Assembly: GCF_009391885.1 (NCBI RefSeq)
Contig: NZ_VZII01000032.1
Location: 1-64,000 of the forward strand
Direction of reading: 5' to 3'
Length of the DNA: 64,000 nt
Source: Pseudomonas sp. MN1F
GTDB taxonomy: Bacteria > Pseudomonadota > Gammaproteobacteria > Pseudomonadales > Pseudomonadaceae
Within the stretch, counting starts at the first letter, position 1; each line of letters begins with the position of its first letter. Both the position numbers and the translations under genes were made by a program. Below are positions 23,885 through 31,491 of the stretch, piece after piece. The notes beneath the pieces are model-generated. The model ran no database searches. It saw only the letters and a list, made by a program, of their open reading frames with translations, and had not been told where the DNA came from.

Positions 23885-24499
23885 ATGACGAAATCTTCTC
23901 CACCCGCCCCGGCACGCGGGCCAGCCGACCACGATGTGAGGGATCAGATCATCCAGGCTGCCATGGAGCACTTTGCCCACTACGGCTATGACAAGACCAC
24001 CGTCTCGGACCTGGCCAAGGCAATCGGCTTTTCGAAGGCCTACGTCTATAAATTCTTCGAATCCAAACAAGCGATCGGTGAGGTCATTTGCTCCGGCCGG
24101 CTTGCGCTCATCATGCAGCGCATTGAGACGGCTATCAGCGAAGCCCCTAGCGCATCGGAAAAGCTCAGGCGTCTATTCCGAACGATTGCAGAGGGCGGCG
24201 CCGATCTCTTCTTCCATGAACGTAAGCTCTATGACATAGCTGCAGTGGCATCGCGCGATCTATGGCCATCAGTCAAGGCCCACGAAGCCAAGGTCAACCA
24301 GGTCATTCAGGCGATCCTGTCTGAAGGGCGCGACACAGGAGAGTTTGAGCGAAAGACGCCAATCGACGAATCGACCTTGGCCATTTTTCTGGTCATGAGG
24401 CCTTACATAAATGCCGCGCTGCTTCAGCACAACCTGGACACCCTCGAGGATGCGGTCATCCAACTGCCCGCCCTGATTTTGAGGAGCCTTGCGCCATAA
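23885..24499 (+). CDS. TetR-family repressor of the adjacent RND pump
   Basis: A 204-residue TetR-type regulator. The helix-turn-helix lies at residues 18-64 (IIQAAMEHFAHYGYDKTTVSDLAKAIG, FSKAYVYKFFESKQAI), which matches the family pattern. The remaining helices form the ligand-binding and dimer domain. The ATG at 23885 was preferred over the longer frame because it leaves the O1 dyad outside the gene. Base composition is less GC-biased than the neighbours. It is transcribed in the same direction as the pump genes and separated from them by the O2 dyad, so it probably represses both itself and the pump. Confidence 0.9.
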   Translation: MTKSSPPAPARGPADHDVRDQIIQAAMEHFAHYGYDKTTVSDLAKAIGFSKAYVYKFFESKQAIGEVICSGRLALIMQRIETAISEAPSASEKLRRLFRTIAEGGADLFFHERKLYDIAAVASRDLWPSVKAHEAKVNQVIQAILSEGRDTGEFERKTPIDESTLAIFLVMRPYINAALLQHNLDTLEDAVIQLPALILRSLAP

Positions 24500-24504
24500 C
24501 AGTT

Positions 24505-24528
24505 GTGACCATTGACAATATTGGTCAC
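24505..24528 (+). promoter_or_regulatory. TetR operator dyad O2, upstream of the pump genes
   Basis: GTGACCA-N10-TGGTCAC, the same 7-10-7 dyad as at 23830-23853. It starts 5 bases after the tetR stop codon and ends 47 bases before the adaptor start. TTGACA lies inside the dyad and TATAAA a few bases after it, so binding here would block a promoter. Confidence 0.82.
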
Positions 24529-24575
24529 CAGTATAAAAATTGGGTTCCTATGTCGCCTTTTGAGAACGGGATCCC

Positions 24576-25679
24576 ATGCGCCTGCGCCCTGCCGCCTTAG
24601 TCGGTTGTCTACTCCCACTCGCCCTGGTCGCTTGCGGGGGCTCTTCACCTGAAAAAGACCCGCGTGACAAGCCGCCGGTTGTAAAAGCAATCGCGGTACT
24701 GAACGCAGTGGATCCTGCGCGGTCGTTTTCCGGGGTAGTGGTCGCTCGCACCCAGAGTGACCTCGGCTTTCGTGTATCTGGAAAGATCCTGCAGCGCCTG
24801 GTGGATGCCGGAGAAACAGTTGAACGCGGGCAGCCTCTGATGCGCCTGGACCCGGTCGATCTGACTCTGCAGGCACGCGCGCAGCAGGAGGCTGTTACTT
24901 CGGCCAGGGCGAAGGCCAAGCAAACCGCTGATGATGAAGCTCGTTATCGAAGGTTAGTGGCCGAGGGCGCGGTTTCGGCATCGCTCTACGATCAGATCAA
25001 AGCTGCAGCTGATTCCGCAAAGGCACAGCTCAGCGCCGCGCAGGCTCAGGCCGACGTTGCCAGGAACGCCACCGGGTATGCAGTCTTGCTGGCCGATGCC
25101 GAGGGTGTCGTGATGGACACGTTGGCCGAACCGGGCCAGGTAGTCAGTGCAGGCCAGGCGGTTGTGAGACTGGCGAGAGCTGGCCAACGAGAAGCTGTCG
25201 TCCACTTGCCAGAAACCCTCCGCCCTGCCCCTGGCTCGACAGCTTTCGCCAGGCTGTTTGGCCAAGGTTCACAGGCCGTGCCCGCAAAACTGCGACTGCT
25301 TTCAGAGGCAGCCGACCCAGCCACCCGCACGTTCGAGGCCAGATACGTGCTGACAGGCGCTTTAGCGAGCGCCCCGTTGGGTTCAACCGTGACTGTTGAT
25401 ATTGCTGAACACAGTCAGGACTCCCAAGCCAGGCAAGTACCGATAGGCGCACTTTTTGACCCTGGCAACGGTACGGGTGTGTGGGTAATTAGCGGCCGGC
25501 CGGCCAAGGTGGCCTGGTGCCCGGTAGAGGTATTGAGCGTCAGTGACGAGGTAGCTGTGGTAAAGGGCGGCATCAACACCGGGGATCGGGTTGTCGCCTT
25601 GGGTGCGCATTTGCTCCGCGAGGGTGCTGAGGTCATGGAACAGATTCAGACCGCTCAGACCACGGAGCGGCAGCCATGA
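24576..25679 (+). CDS. RND efflux periplasmic adaptor (membrane fusion lipoprotein)
   Basis: A 367-residue adaptor of the HlyD/AcrA type. A signal with lipobox LVAC (residue 20) anchors it to the inner membrane from the periplasm. The barrel-sandwich (lipoyl-like) half motifs DLGFRVSGKILQRLVDAGETVERGQPLMRLD and YAVLLADAEGVVMDTLAEPGQVVSAGQAVVRLA flank an alpha-hairpin (residues 90-150, rich in Ala/Gln/Lys). Beta-barrel and membrane-proximal parts follow. Its stop overlaps the pump start by four bases. Codon use is looser than in the flanking core genes, which suggests acquisition. Confidence 0.92.
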   Translation: MRLRPAALVGCLLPLALVACGGSSPEKDPRDKPPVVKAIAVLNAVDPARSFSGVVVARTQSDLGFRVSGKILQRLVDAGETVERGQPLMRLDPVDLTLQARAQQEAVTSARAKAKQTADDEARYRRLVAEGAVSASLYDQIKAAADSAKAQLSAAQAQADVARNATGYAVLLADAEGVVMDTLAEPGQVVSAGQAVVRLARAGQREAVVHLPETLRPAPGSTAFARLFGQGSQAVPAKLRLLSEAADPATRTFEARYVLTGALASAPLGSTVTVDIAEHSQDSQARQVPIGALFDPGNGTGVWVISGRPAKVAWCPVEVLSVSDEVAVVKGGINTGDRVVALGAHLLREGAEVMEQIQTAQTTERQP

Positions 25680-28600
25680 GTGAACGCCGTTTTAACCTGT
25701 CTGCGTTAGCGGTACGTGAGCGCTCGATCACCCTGTTCCTGATTTTGCTTATCACGCTGGCCGGTACGTTGGCCTTCTTCAAACTGGGCCGAGCGGAAGA
25801 TCCGCCTTTCACCGTAAAGCAGATGACCATCATCAGTGCCTGGCCTGGCGCTACCGCGCAGGAGATGCAGAACCTGGTGGCAGAGCCGCTGGAAAAGCGC
25901 ATGCAAGAACTGCGCTGGTATGACCGTACCGAAACCTATACACGGCCTGGGCTGGCTTTCACGATGGTTTCGCTGCAGGACAAGACCCCGCCGTCAGCTG
26001 TTCAGGAAGAGTTCTACCAAGCCCGCAAGAAAGCGGGTGATCAAGCCAAGCTGATGCCACAGGGCGTGATTGGCCCAATGCTCAATGACGAGTTCTCGGA
26101 CGTCACGTTTGCCGTGTACGCCCTCAAAGCCAAAGGGGAACCCCAGCGACAATTGGTACGTGATGCTGAAACACTGCGCCAGCAACTGCTGCACGTGCCC
26201 GGCGTCAAAAAGGTCAACATCCTCGGAGAACAATCTGAACGGATATTCGTTTCCTTTTCCCACGACCGGCTGGCTACGCTGGGCATTACACCGCAGGATA
26301 TTTTCTCCGCTCTGGACAACCAGAACGCCCTGTCTCCGGCCGGATCGGTTGAGACAAGCGGCCCCCAGGTAGTGATCAGGGTCGAGGGTGCCTTTGATCA
26401 ACTGGAAAAAATCCGCGATACGCCCGTGTTCACGAAAGGCCGCACGCTGAAGCTCTCGGACATTGCGGACGTCGAACGGGGCTATGAAGACCCCGCGACA
26501 TTCCTGGTACGCAATGGTGGCGAGCCTGCGCTGCTGCTTGGCATCGTCATGCGTGAGGGTTGGAACGGGCTCGACCTCGGCAAAGCCCTGGAGCTTGAAA
26601 CTGCAGGCATCAACGCAAACATGCCTTTGGGCATGACACTCAGCAAGGTGACGGATCAAGCGGTGAACATCACGTCATCCGTCGATGAGTTCATGGTGAA
26701 GTTCTTCGTTGCCTTGCTGGTTGTGATGCTGGTTTGTTTTGTCAGCATGGGATGGCGTGTGGGGGTCGTCGTTGCCGCAGCAGTGCCCTTGACCTTGGCG
26801 ATCGTCTTCGTCGTCATGGCTGCCACTGGCAAGAACTTCGACCGTATAACACTCGGATCACTGATCCTGGCGCTGGGCCTGCTGGTCGACGATGCGATCA
26901 TCGCCATCGAGATGATGGTAGTGAAGATGGAAGAAGGTTACGACCGTATCAAGGCATGCGCCTATGCCTGGAGCCATACAGCTGCGCCAATGCTTGCTGG
27001 CACCCTGGTAACCGCCATCGGTTTCATGCCTAACGGTTTTGCCCAGTCCACCGCAGGCGAATACACGAGCAACATGTTCTGGGTCGTTGGCATCGCCTTG
27101 ATCGCGTCCTGGGTGGTGGCTGTAGCGTTCACCCCTTATCTGGGCGTGAAGTTATTGCCTCACATCAAGACCATCGAAGGCGGCCATGCCGCCATTTACA
27201 ACACCCGTCATTACAACCGCTTCCGCTCTCTGTTGAGCTGGGTGATCTCATACAAATGGCTTGTGGCAGGCACAGTTGTTTCGACATTTGTGGCTGCGGT
27301 GCTGGGTATGGGGCTGGTGAAGAAACAGTTCTTCCCAACTTCTGATCGCCCTGAAGTTCTGGTGGAGTTGCAGATGCCCTACGGCACATCCATCGAACAG
27401 ACGAATGCCGCCGCCATCAAGGTGGAGTCCTGGTTGCGCCAGCAAGAGGAGGCAAAAATTGTCACCACTTACATCGGCCAAGGCCCGCCGCGCTTCTTCC
27501 TGGCAATGGCTCCGGAATTGCCAGATCCATCTTTCGCCAAGATTGTCGTTCTGACCCAAAACCAAGAGGCTCGTGAGGTCCTCAAGTACCGTCTGCGGGA
27601 AGCCGCTGCCGAAGGCCTGGCGCCCGAAGCTCAAGTGCGTGTAACCCAACTGGTCTTCGGCCCCTACTCTCCTTATCCGGTCGCTTATCGCGTCATGGGC
27701 CCCGACCCTGCGCAACTGCGCCAGATCGCTGCGCGAGTTCGGGGCGTGCTGCAGGCAAGCCCGATGATGAAGACTGTCAATACTGACTGGGGTCCGCTTG
27801 TACCGACCCTTCACTTCGCACTGGATCAAGATCGCCTGCAGGCGGTGGGGCTGACTTCCACCTCGGTATCGCAGCAACTGCAATTCTTGCTGACCGGGGT
27901 GCCGATCACTTCAGTCAGGGAAGATATCCGGTCTGTTCAGCTCGTAGGCCGTGCCGCTGGTCGAGCCAGACTGGACCCTGCCCAGATCGAAAACTTTACC
28001 TTGGCAGGCTCAAACGGCCAGCGTGTTCCTGTTTCACAGGTCGGCAAGGTGAGTATTCGCATGGAGGATCCGATCCTGCGTCGCCGAGACCGCACGCCCA
28101 CCATGACAGTGCGCGGTGATATCGCGCAAGGGCTCCAGCCGCCCGATGTTTCCACTGCGATCTGGAAGGAGTTGCAGCCAATCATCACATCGCTGCCACC
28201 TGGATACAAAATCGAAATGGCAGGTTCCATCGAGGAGTCGGGCAAGGCCAGCCAGGCAATAGTTCCACTCTTGCCGATCATGATTGCCCTGACCTTGCTG
28301 ACCATCATTTTGCAGGTGCGCTCGATCTCCGCAATGGCCATGGTGTTCCTGACGTCCCCACTGGGGTTGATTGGTGTAGTGCCAGTATTGCTGCTATTCG
28401 GGCAACCGTTCGGGATCAACGCACTGGTCGGACTGATTGCGCTTTCGGGAATTCTGATGCGCAACACGCTGATCCTTATTGGACAGATTCACCACAACCA
28501 AACCGAAGGTCTTGAGCCTTTCGACGCCGTGGTTGAAGCAACCGTGCAACGAGCACGCCCCGTCTTGCTGACGGCATTGGCGGCCATCCTGGCGTTCATC

Positions 28601-28768
28601 CCTCTTACCCACTCAGTATTCTGGGGCACATTGGCCTACACCCTGATCGGGGGCACCTTCGTGGGCACGATCATGACCTTGGTGTTTCTGCCAGCGATGT
28701 ATTCGATCTGGTTCAAGATTCGCCCCATACAGCGCAAGCACAACCTGGAAGCTGGGCAGCGCGCCTGA
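25676..28768 (+). CDS. RND-family efflux pump, inner-membrane transporter
   Basis: A 1030-residue resistance-nodulation-division transporter, normal in length for the AcrB/MexB superfamily. It has twelve membrane helices in two halves, each with a large periplasmic loop. The intramembrane acidic pair of the proton relay is seen in GLLVDDAIIAIEMMVVKMEEG near residue 405. The docking-domain region SWPGATAQEMQNLVAEPLEKRM is characteristic. Unlike many Pseudomonas pump operons there is no outer-membrane channel gene next to it, so it must use a TolC-like protein encoded elsewhere. Substrates cannot be read from the sequence. Co-transcribed with the lipoprotein adaptor; probably repressed by the TetR protein. 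Confidence 0.94.
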   Translation: MSERRFNLSALAVRERSITLFLILLITLAGTLAFFKLGRAEDPPFTVKQMTIISAWPGATAQEMQNLVAEPLEKRMQELRWYDRTETYTRPGLAFTMVSLQDKTPPSAVQEEFYQARKKAGDQAKLMPQGVIGPMLNDEFSDVTFAVYALKAKGEPQRQLVRDAETLRQQLLHVPGVKKVNILGEQSERIFVSFSHDRLATLGITPQDIFSALDNQNALSPAGSVETSGPQVVIRVEGAFDQLEKIRDTPVFTKGRTLKLSDIADVERGYEDPATFLVRNGGEPALLLGIVMREGWNGLDLGKALELETAGINANMPLGMTLSKVTDQAVNITSSVDEFMVKFFVALLVVMLVCFVSMGWRVGVVVAAAVPLTLAIVFVVMAATGKNFDRITLGSLILALGLLVDDAIIAIEMMVVKMEEGYDRIKACAYAWSHTAAPMLAGTLVTAIGFMPNGFAQSTAGEYTSNMFWVVGIALIASWVVAVAFTPYLGVKLLPHIKTIEGGHAAIYNTRHYNRFRSLLSWVISYKWLVAGTVVSTFVAAVLGMGLVKKQFFPTSDRPEVLVELQMPYGTSIEQTNAAAIKVESWLRQQEEAKIVTTYIGQGPPRFFLAMAPELPDPSFAKIVVLTQNQEAREVLKYRLREAAAEGLAPEAQVRVTQLVFGPYSPYPVAYRVMGPDPAQLRQIAARVRGVLQASPMMKTVNTDWGPLVPTLHFALDQDRLQAVGLTSTSVSQQLQFLLTGVPITSVREDIRSVQLVGRAAGRARLDPAQIENFTLAGSNGQRVPVSQVGKVSIRMEDPILRRRDRTPTMTVRGDIAQGLQPPDVSTAIWKELQPIITSLPPGYKIEMAGSIEESGKASQAIVPLLPIMIALTLLTIILQVRSISAMAMVFLTSPLGLIGVVPVLLLFGQPFGINALVGLIALSGILMRNTLILIGQIHHNQTEGLEPFDAVVEATVQRARPVLLTALAAILAFIPLTHSVFWGTLAYTLIGGTFVGTIMTLVFLPAMYSIWFKIRPIQRKHNLEAGQRA

Positions 28769-29133
28769 GTTCAGGCTTTTCTCTTGTCGCTTTTCGGTAA
28801 ACGGATAGTTGTACGGGTCAAGCTGTGCAGATTTTTCGGGCGCATATAAAGCAAAAAGAAAGTGTTAGCTAACAAGCACATTGTTCCCAAGTAAAGCCCC
28901 CTCTGCAAAGTGGTAAGGCGTGTCGCTGCCAGCAATATTGATGATGTGCGAAAGAGGCAAACAGGCCGCCCCCCCTTACAACTCCAGATTTCAGACTTGC
29001 CCTCAGGGCAAACCAGCTCGCGAAGTGCGTGCTTTGTAAGATTAATGTTCAAAGCCAAAGGCACATTTCTGCACAGCTTCTAAACCGTTGATTTCCGCAT
29101 AATTTTCGTGTCTAATGCGCAACTTGCTATCGT
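28769..29133. other. AT-richer spacer between pump and tRNA-Leu
   Basis: These 365 bases have no convincing gene. A minus-strand frame at 28771-29064 (97 codons, one hydrophobic run GLYLGTMCLLANTFFLLYMRP and a basic tail) is open, but it lacks a clear ribosome site and a family. The segment shares the low GC bias of the pump block. The block may therefore end at or near the tRNA-Leu 5' end. Confidence 0.5.
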
Positions 29134-29218
29134 GCCCCGATGGTGAAATTGGTAGACACATCGCACTTAAAATGCGCCGCCGCAAGGTGTGCCGGTTCGA
29201 GTCCGGCTCGGGGCACCA
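29134..29218 (+). tRNA. tRNA-Leu (anticodon TAA)
   Basis: An 85-base tRNA with acceptor stem GCCCCGA / TCGGGGC and encoded CCA. The D arm is GGTGAAATTGGTAGAC, the anticodon loop CTTAAAA gives anticodon TAA (leucine), and the variable arm is long (class II). The T arm is GCCGGTTCGAGTCCGGC. It stands alone and marks the left border of a variable region. Confidence 0.97.
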
Positions 29219-29438
29219 AGCATTGCGCACCCCCTCCCTCTGGCCTTCAGCGCCACACTCCATCTGATCTTTCTCTCGCGACTAAGCCTTAAGGCCTTGG
29301 CATGCGCTTAGGCGCCAAAAAACGATCAGTGCGTCCGCCTGGACAGCTTGGCAGCTTGCGATGCCCTTTTGCTGCCCGGCAGCAACCTTCTGCGCAACTG
29401 CTAAAGTGGAGCTTGTCCCCAGCCACCGGTACGCCGCC

Positions 29439-29852
29439 ATGCGCTACTCCCTGTTCGATGGTCAACGCGACATCATCCTCCTGATCGCCCGCGTGCTGCT
29501 CATGATCCTCTTCGTCCTTTCCGGCTGGGCCAAACTGACCGGCTTCGAAGGCACGGTCGGCTACATGACCTCACTGGGCGCCCCTGCCCCGATGCTGGCG
29601 GCAGCGGTTGCGGTGATCATGGAATTCGTTGTCGGCATCCTGCTGATCCTGGGCTTCTACACCCGACCGCTGGCCTTCCTGTTTGCCCTGTTCGTGCTGG
29701 GGACCGGGCTGCTTGGCCATCCGTTCTGGAACATGGTCGACCCCGAGCGCGCCGCCAACATGACCCAGTTCCTGAAAAATCTAAGCATCTGCGGCGGTCT
29801 GCTGGTGCTGGCAGTCAGCGGCCCTGGGCGCTTCTCGGTCGACGGGCGCTGA
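29439..29852 (+). CDS. DoxX-family membrane protein
   Basis: A 137-residue four-helix membrane protein of the DoxX family: LIARVLLMILFVLSGWAKLTGFEGTVGYM at the N terminus, then EFVVGILLILGFYTRPLAFLFALFVLGTGLLGHPFW. Members occur in thiosulfate:quinone oxidoreductase and in many uncharacterised oxidative-stress contexts; this one has no such partner nearby, so no reaction can be assigned. ATG 29439 is chosen over the upstream frame because it gives the normal family start. It is convergent with the acidic microprotein gene that begins one base later on the other strand. Confidence 0.85.
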   Translation: MRYSLFDGQRDIILLIARVLLMILFVLSGWAKLTGFEGTVGYMTSLGAPAPMLAAAVAVIMEFVVGILLILGFYTRPLAFLFALFVLGTGLLGHPFWNMVDPERAANMTQFLKNLSICGGLLVLAVSGPGRFSVDGR

Positions 29853-29853
29853 C

Positions 29854-30048
29854 TCAGTCGTCCAGGTCGTCGTGCCAGGCGGGGTGATCGCGCTCTTCGT
29901 CATCGAGGTCATCCAGCAGCGCTTCGTCCTCCTCGACTTCGTCCTCGGCGCCCTGGGCATCTGCTTCAGGGTCGAAGCCCTCATAGAGGAATTCGTGATC
30001 GAGCAGGTGATCGTGCTCGGGTTCGTGCAGGTCGTCTTCGTCGCGCAT
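29854..30048 (-). CDS. Highly acidic microprotein
   Basis: A 64-residue protein in which nearly half the residues are Asp or Glu and the few basic ones are mostly His (HEPEHDHLLDHEFLYEGFDPE, then EVEEDEALLDDLDDEERDHP). AGGAG seven bases before ATG 30048 supports real translation. No hydrophobic core or helix-turn-helix is visible; it may be intrinsically disordered. Acidic proteins of this type can bind metals or mimic DNA, but nothing proves either. It converges with the doxX gene, the stop codons being adjacent. Confidence 0.65.
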   Translation of the reverse strand: MRDEDDLHEPEHDHLLDHEFLYEGFDPEADAQGAEDEVEEDEALLDDLDDEERDHPAWHDDLDD

Positions 30049-30172
30049 GGTGGCTCCTGGAAATCTGGCACGCCTGTATAGGCGTATCGTTGGCCGTGGT
30101 CAATGGATGGCGGTTAATGCTGACTTAACCAGCAGGCCTGAGGCTGTAATCTCTCCCTTCAAAACGTTCGTT

Positions 30173-30199
30173 GCCCGCCTTCATGGCGGGCTTTTTTTG
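30173..30199 (+). terminator. Intrinsic terminator T1
   Basis: GCCCGCC-TTCAT-GGCGGGC followed by TTTTTTTG. No plus-strand gene ends nearby: the gene to its left (29854-30048) runs the other way. Confidence 0.85.
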
Positions 30200-30293
30200 T
30201 GCTCATCAAGGGTATCGACACGCCGTCAACGTGAACTTCACGAGTTTATGACATCCACTTTGGCAATCTGACCCTGCTCCTTATGTTCTTTAG

Positions 30294-30325
30294 ACCCGCC
30301 ACTGGTTGGCGGGTTTTTCTTTTTT
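30294..30325 (+). terminator. Intrinsic terminator T2
   Basis: ACCCGCC-ACTGGTT-GGCGGGT followed by TTTTCTTTTTT. It begins exactly 121 bases after T1 begins and has a similar stem. Confidence 0.85.
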
Positions 30326-30414
30326 CGGGTATCTGAAATGTGTACGGAAGGTTGACGCATCATTTGCCTGACCGCACCCAGGCGAAATCATCATCGCCAG
30401 TAGAACCTGAACAC

Positions 30415-30441
30415 AGCCCGGCCCTGAGCCGGGCTTTTCTT
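30415..30441 (+). terminator. Intrinsic terminator T3
   Basis: AGCCCGGC-CCTGA-GCCGGGCT followed by TTTCTTT. It is the third in the row, again 121 bases further on, and insulates the lyase gene from upstream transcription. Confidence 0.82.
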
Positions 30442-30530
30442 TGCCCGCCAGCCACAGACCTGAGCCACTTTCTTACCCGTCATCACGCTTTACATGATTG
30501 CAGGGGTTGAAAAAAGATCACCCCGAGATA

Positions 30531-30546
30531 CTGTATATCCATACAG
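30531..30546 (+). promoter_or_regulatory. LexA-type SOS box
   Basis: CTGTATATCCATACAG matches the CTG-N10-CAG LexA operator, with the AT-rich centre of the strong sites. It overlaps a likely -10 (TACTGT at 30529-30534), which stands 16 bases from a TTGAAA -35 element, so LexA binding would block the promoter. The next gene on the plus strand is the PL7-like lyase at 30667. Confidence 0.75.
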
Positions 30547-30666
30547 CATTCATGAACTCCAAATCCTCCTCCTGTGCACTTACGAGTGCCCAGCCGGACG
30601 CGGAGGAACACACCTCGGCCGGAAGGCAATCCTGCCAGGCCAATGATTTTATCGTCAGGAGTATTT

Positions 30667-31341
30667 ATGACCGTAAACATCAGCAATCTAACGATCGCCA
30701 CCCCGGTGGCAGTCTCTTCGACAAACCCCGTCGCGCTTGAGCTCAATGGCGCCGAGGCCATCGCTGAGTTCCCTAGCGTGGTTAAAGTGCTCAGCGACGG
30801 GTCGGTTCAGTTCACGGCACCGACCAAAGGAGCCTCGAGCAAGAGCACCCACAGAACCCGTTGCGAGTGGTCGGAGACACAGAGCTGGACGCTCGGCAGC
30901 GCCCCGGACCACTGGAATCGCCAGACAATGACCCTGACCAAGGTCAACTTGGCGCAGAAGGTAGTCGTCAGCCAGATGCACGTCAGGGGGGATGACAGCC
31001 CTCCGGTGAAAGTGTTCTGGAACAAGGGCAACATTACCATGGGCTTCCGGGCGTCCTACAACCAGACCAACCCGGTGAACAGCACCCTCCTGCAAGGCGT
31101 GCCGCTCGGTACGAAATTCGACGTGATCATTCACGCCACCTCTGCGGGCGTGGTCAAGGTAACCGCCAGGTGCAACGGCGTCTCCAAGTCATCGCCTGAA
31201 CTGCAACTCGATGACACCTGGGACACGCGCCTGTTCGAATTCCATGGCGGGATCTACAACCAGGTTGACTACACCGATGCTACGCCGGCTGATGACGGTT
31301 CGGTGTGCATCATCAGCGAGCTGTCGCTCAGCCATGGCTGA
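30667..31341 (+). CDS. PL7-like polysaccharide (alginate) lyase without signal peptide
   Basis: A 224-residue protein with the jelly-roll signatures of polysaccharide lyase family 7, which cleaves alginate by beta-elimination. All three conserved blocks are recognisable: RCEWSE at 65-70 (family R-S-E-L-R-E), QMH at 103-105 (family Q-I/V-H, catalytic His) and FHGGIYNQ at 192-199 (family Y-F-K-A-G-x-Y-N-Q, catalytic Tyr 197). There is no signal peptide or lipobox, unlike most secreted alginate lyases. The ATG at 30667 has AGGAG seven bases upstream. A LexA box controls its likely promoter, and a terminator follows the stop by 15 bases. The fold assignment is good; activity and substrate are inferred. 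Confidence 0.8.
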   Translation: MTVNISNLTIATPVAVSSTNPVALELNGAEAIAEFPSVVKVLSDGSVQFTAPTKGASSKSTHRTRCEWSETQSWTLGSAPDHWNRQTMTLTKVNLAQKVVVSQMHVRGDDSPPVKVFWNKGNITMGFRASYNQTNPVNSTLLQGVPLGTKFDVIIHATSAGVVKVTARCNGVSKSSPELQLDDTWDTRLFEFHGGIYNQVDYTDATPADDGSVCIISELSLSHG

Positions 31342-31356
31342 ATGGCAGGCAAAATG

Positions 31357-31436
31357 AAAAACCCCGCAGATTTTCATCTGCGGGGTTTCTCGAATGGTGG
31401 AGGCCGAGGTCGGAATCGAATCGGCGTAGACGGATT
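31357..31436 (+). repeat. Left direct repeat: copy of tRNA-Cys 3' end plus terminator
   Basis: These 80 bases match 32317-32395 with one single-base indel and few substitutions. They hold the hairpin CCCCGCAGA-N6-TCTGCGGGG and then the 39-base 3' part of tRNA-Cys on the minus strand, from the CCA to beyond the T arm (31398-31436). The copy stops in the anticodon region, so it is a dead fragment, as left by site-specific integration into a tRNA gene. The hairpin also serves as terminator for the lyase gene to its left. Confidence 0.88.
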
Positions 31437-31491
31437 AAGTATCCACGATGAACGCTACCCGGCAAGGGCGGCGCCTACTCTGGAGAAAACC

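Larger units (their letters stand above)
30049..30666. other. Long non-coding stretch with three terminators and a LexA-type box
   Basis: In 618 bases there is no well-supported gene. Three intrinsic terminators occur at 30173, 30294 and 30415, 121 bases apart each time, all pointing right. After the last comes a promoter-like TTGAAA-N16-TACTGT with the LexA box. A 62-codon frame starting at 30552 directly after that box (MNSKSSSCALTSAQPDAEEH) is open, but it overlaps the lyase gene and has no ribosome site, so I do not call it. Confidence 0.6.

Noticed and set aside
28771..29064. A 97-codon minus-strand frame beside the pump genes
   Set aside because: Open, but without a ribosome site or family; described under the spacer instead of being called a gene.
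30552..30740. A 62-codon frame starting right after the LexA box
   Set aside because: No ribosome site, and it overlaps the PL7-like gene in another frame. It could still be a leader peptide, but nothing supports that.
31342..31491. N-terminal extension of the second PL7-like frame
   Set aside because: It runs through the terminator hairpin and the tRNA fragment, so it cannot be coding; the gene starts at 31492.
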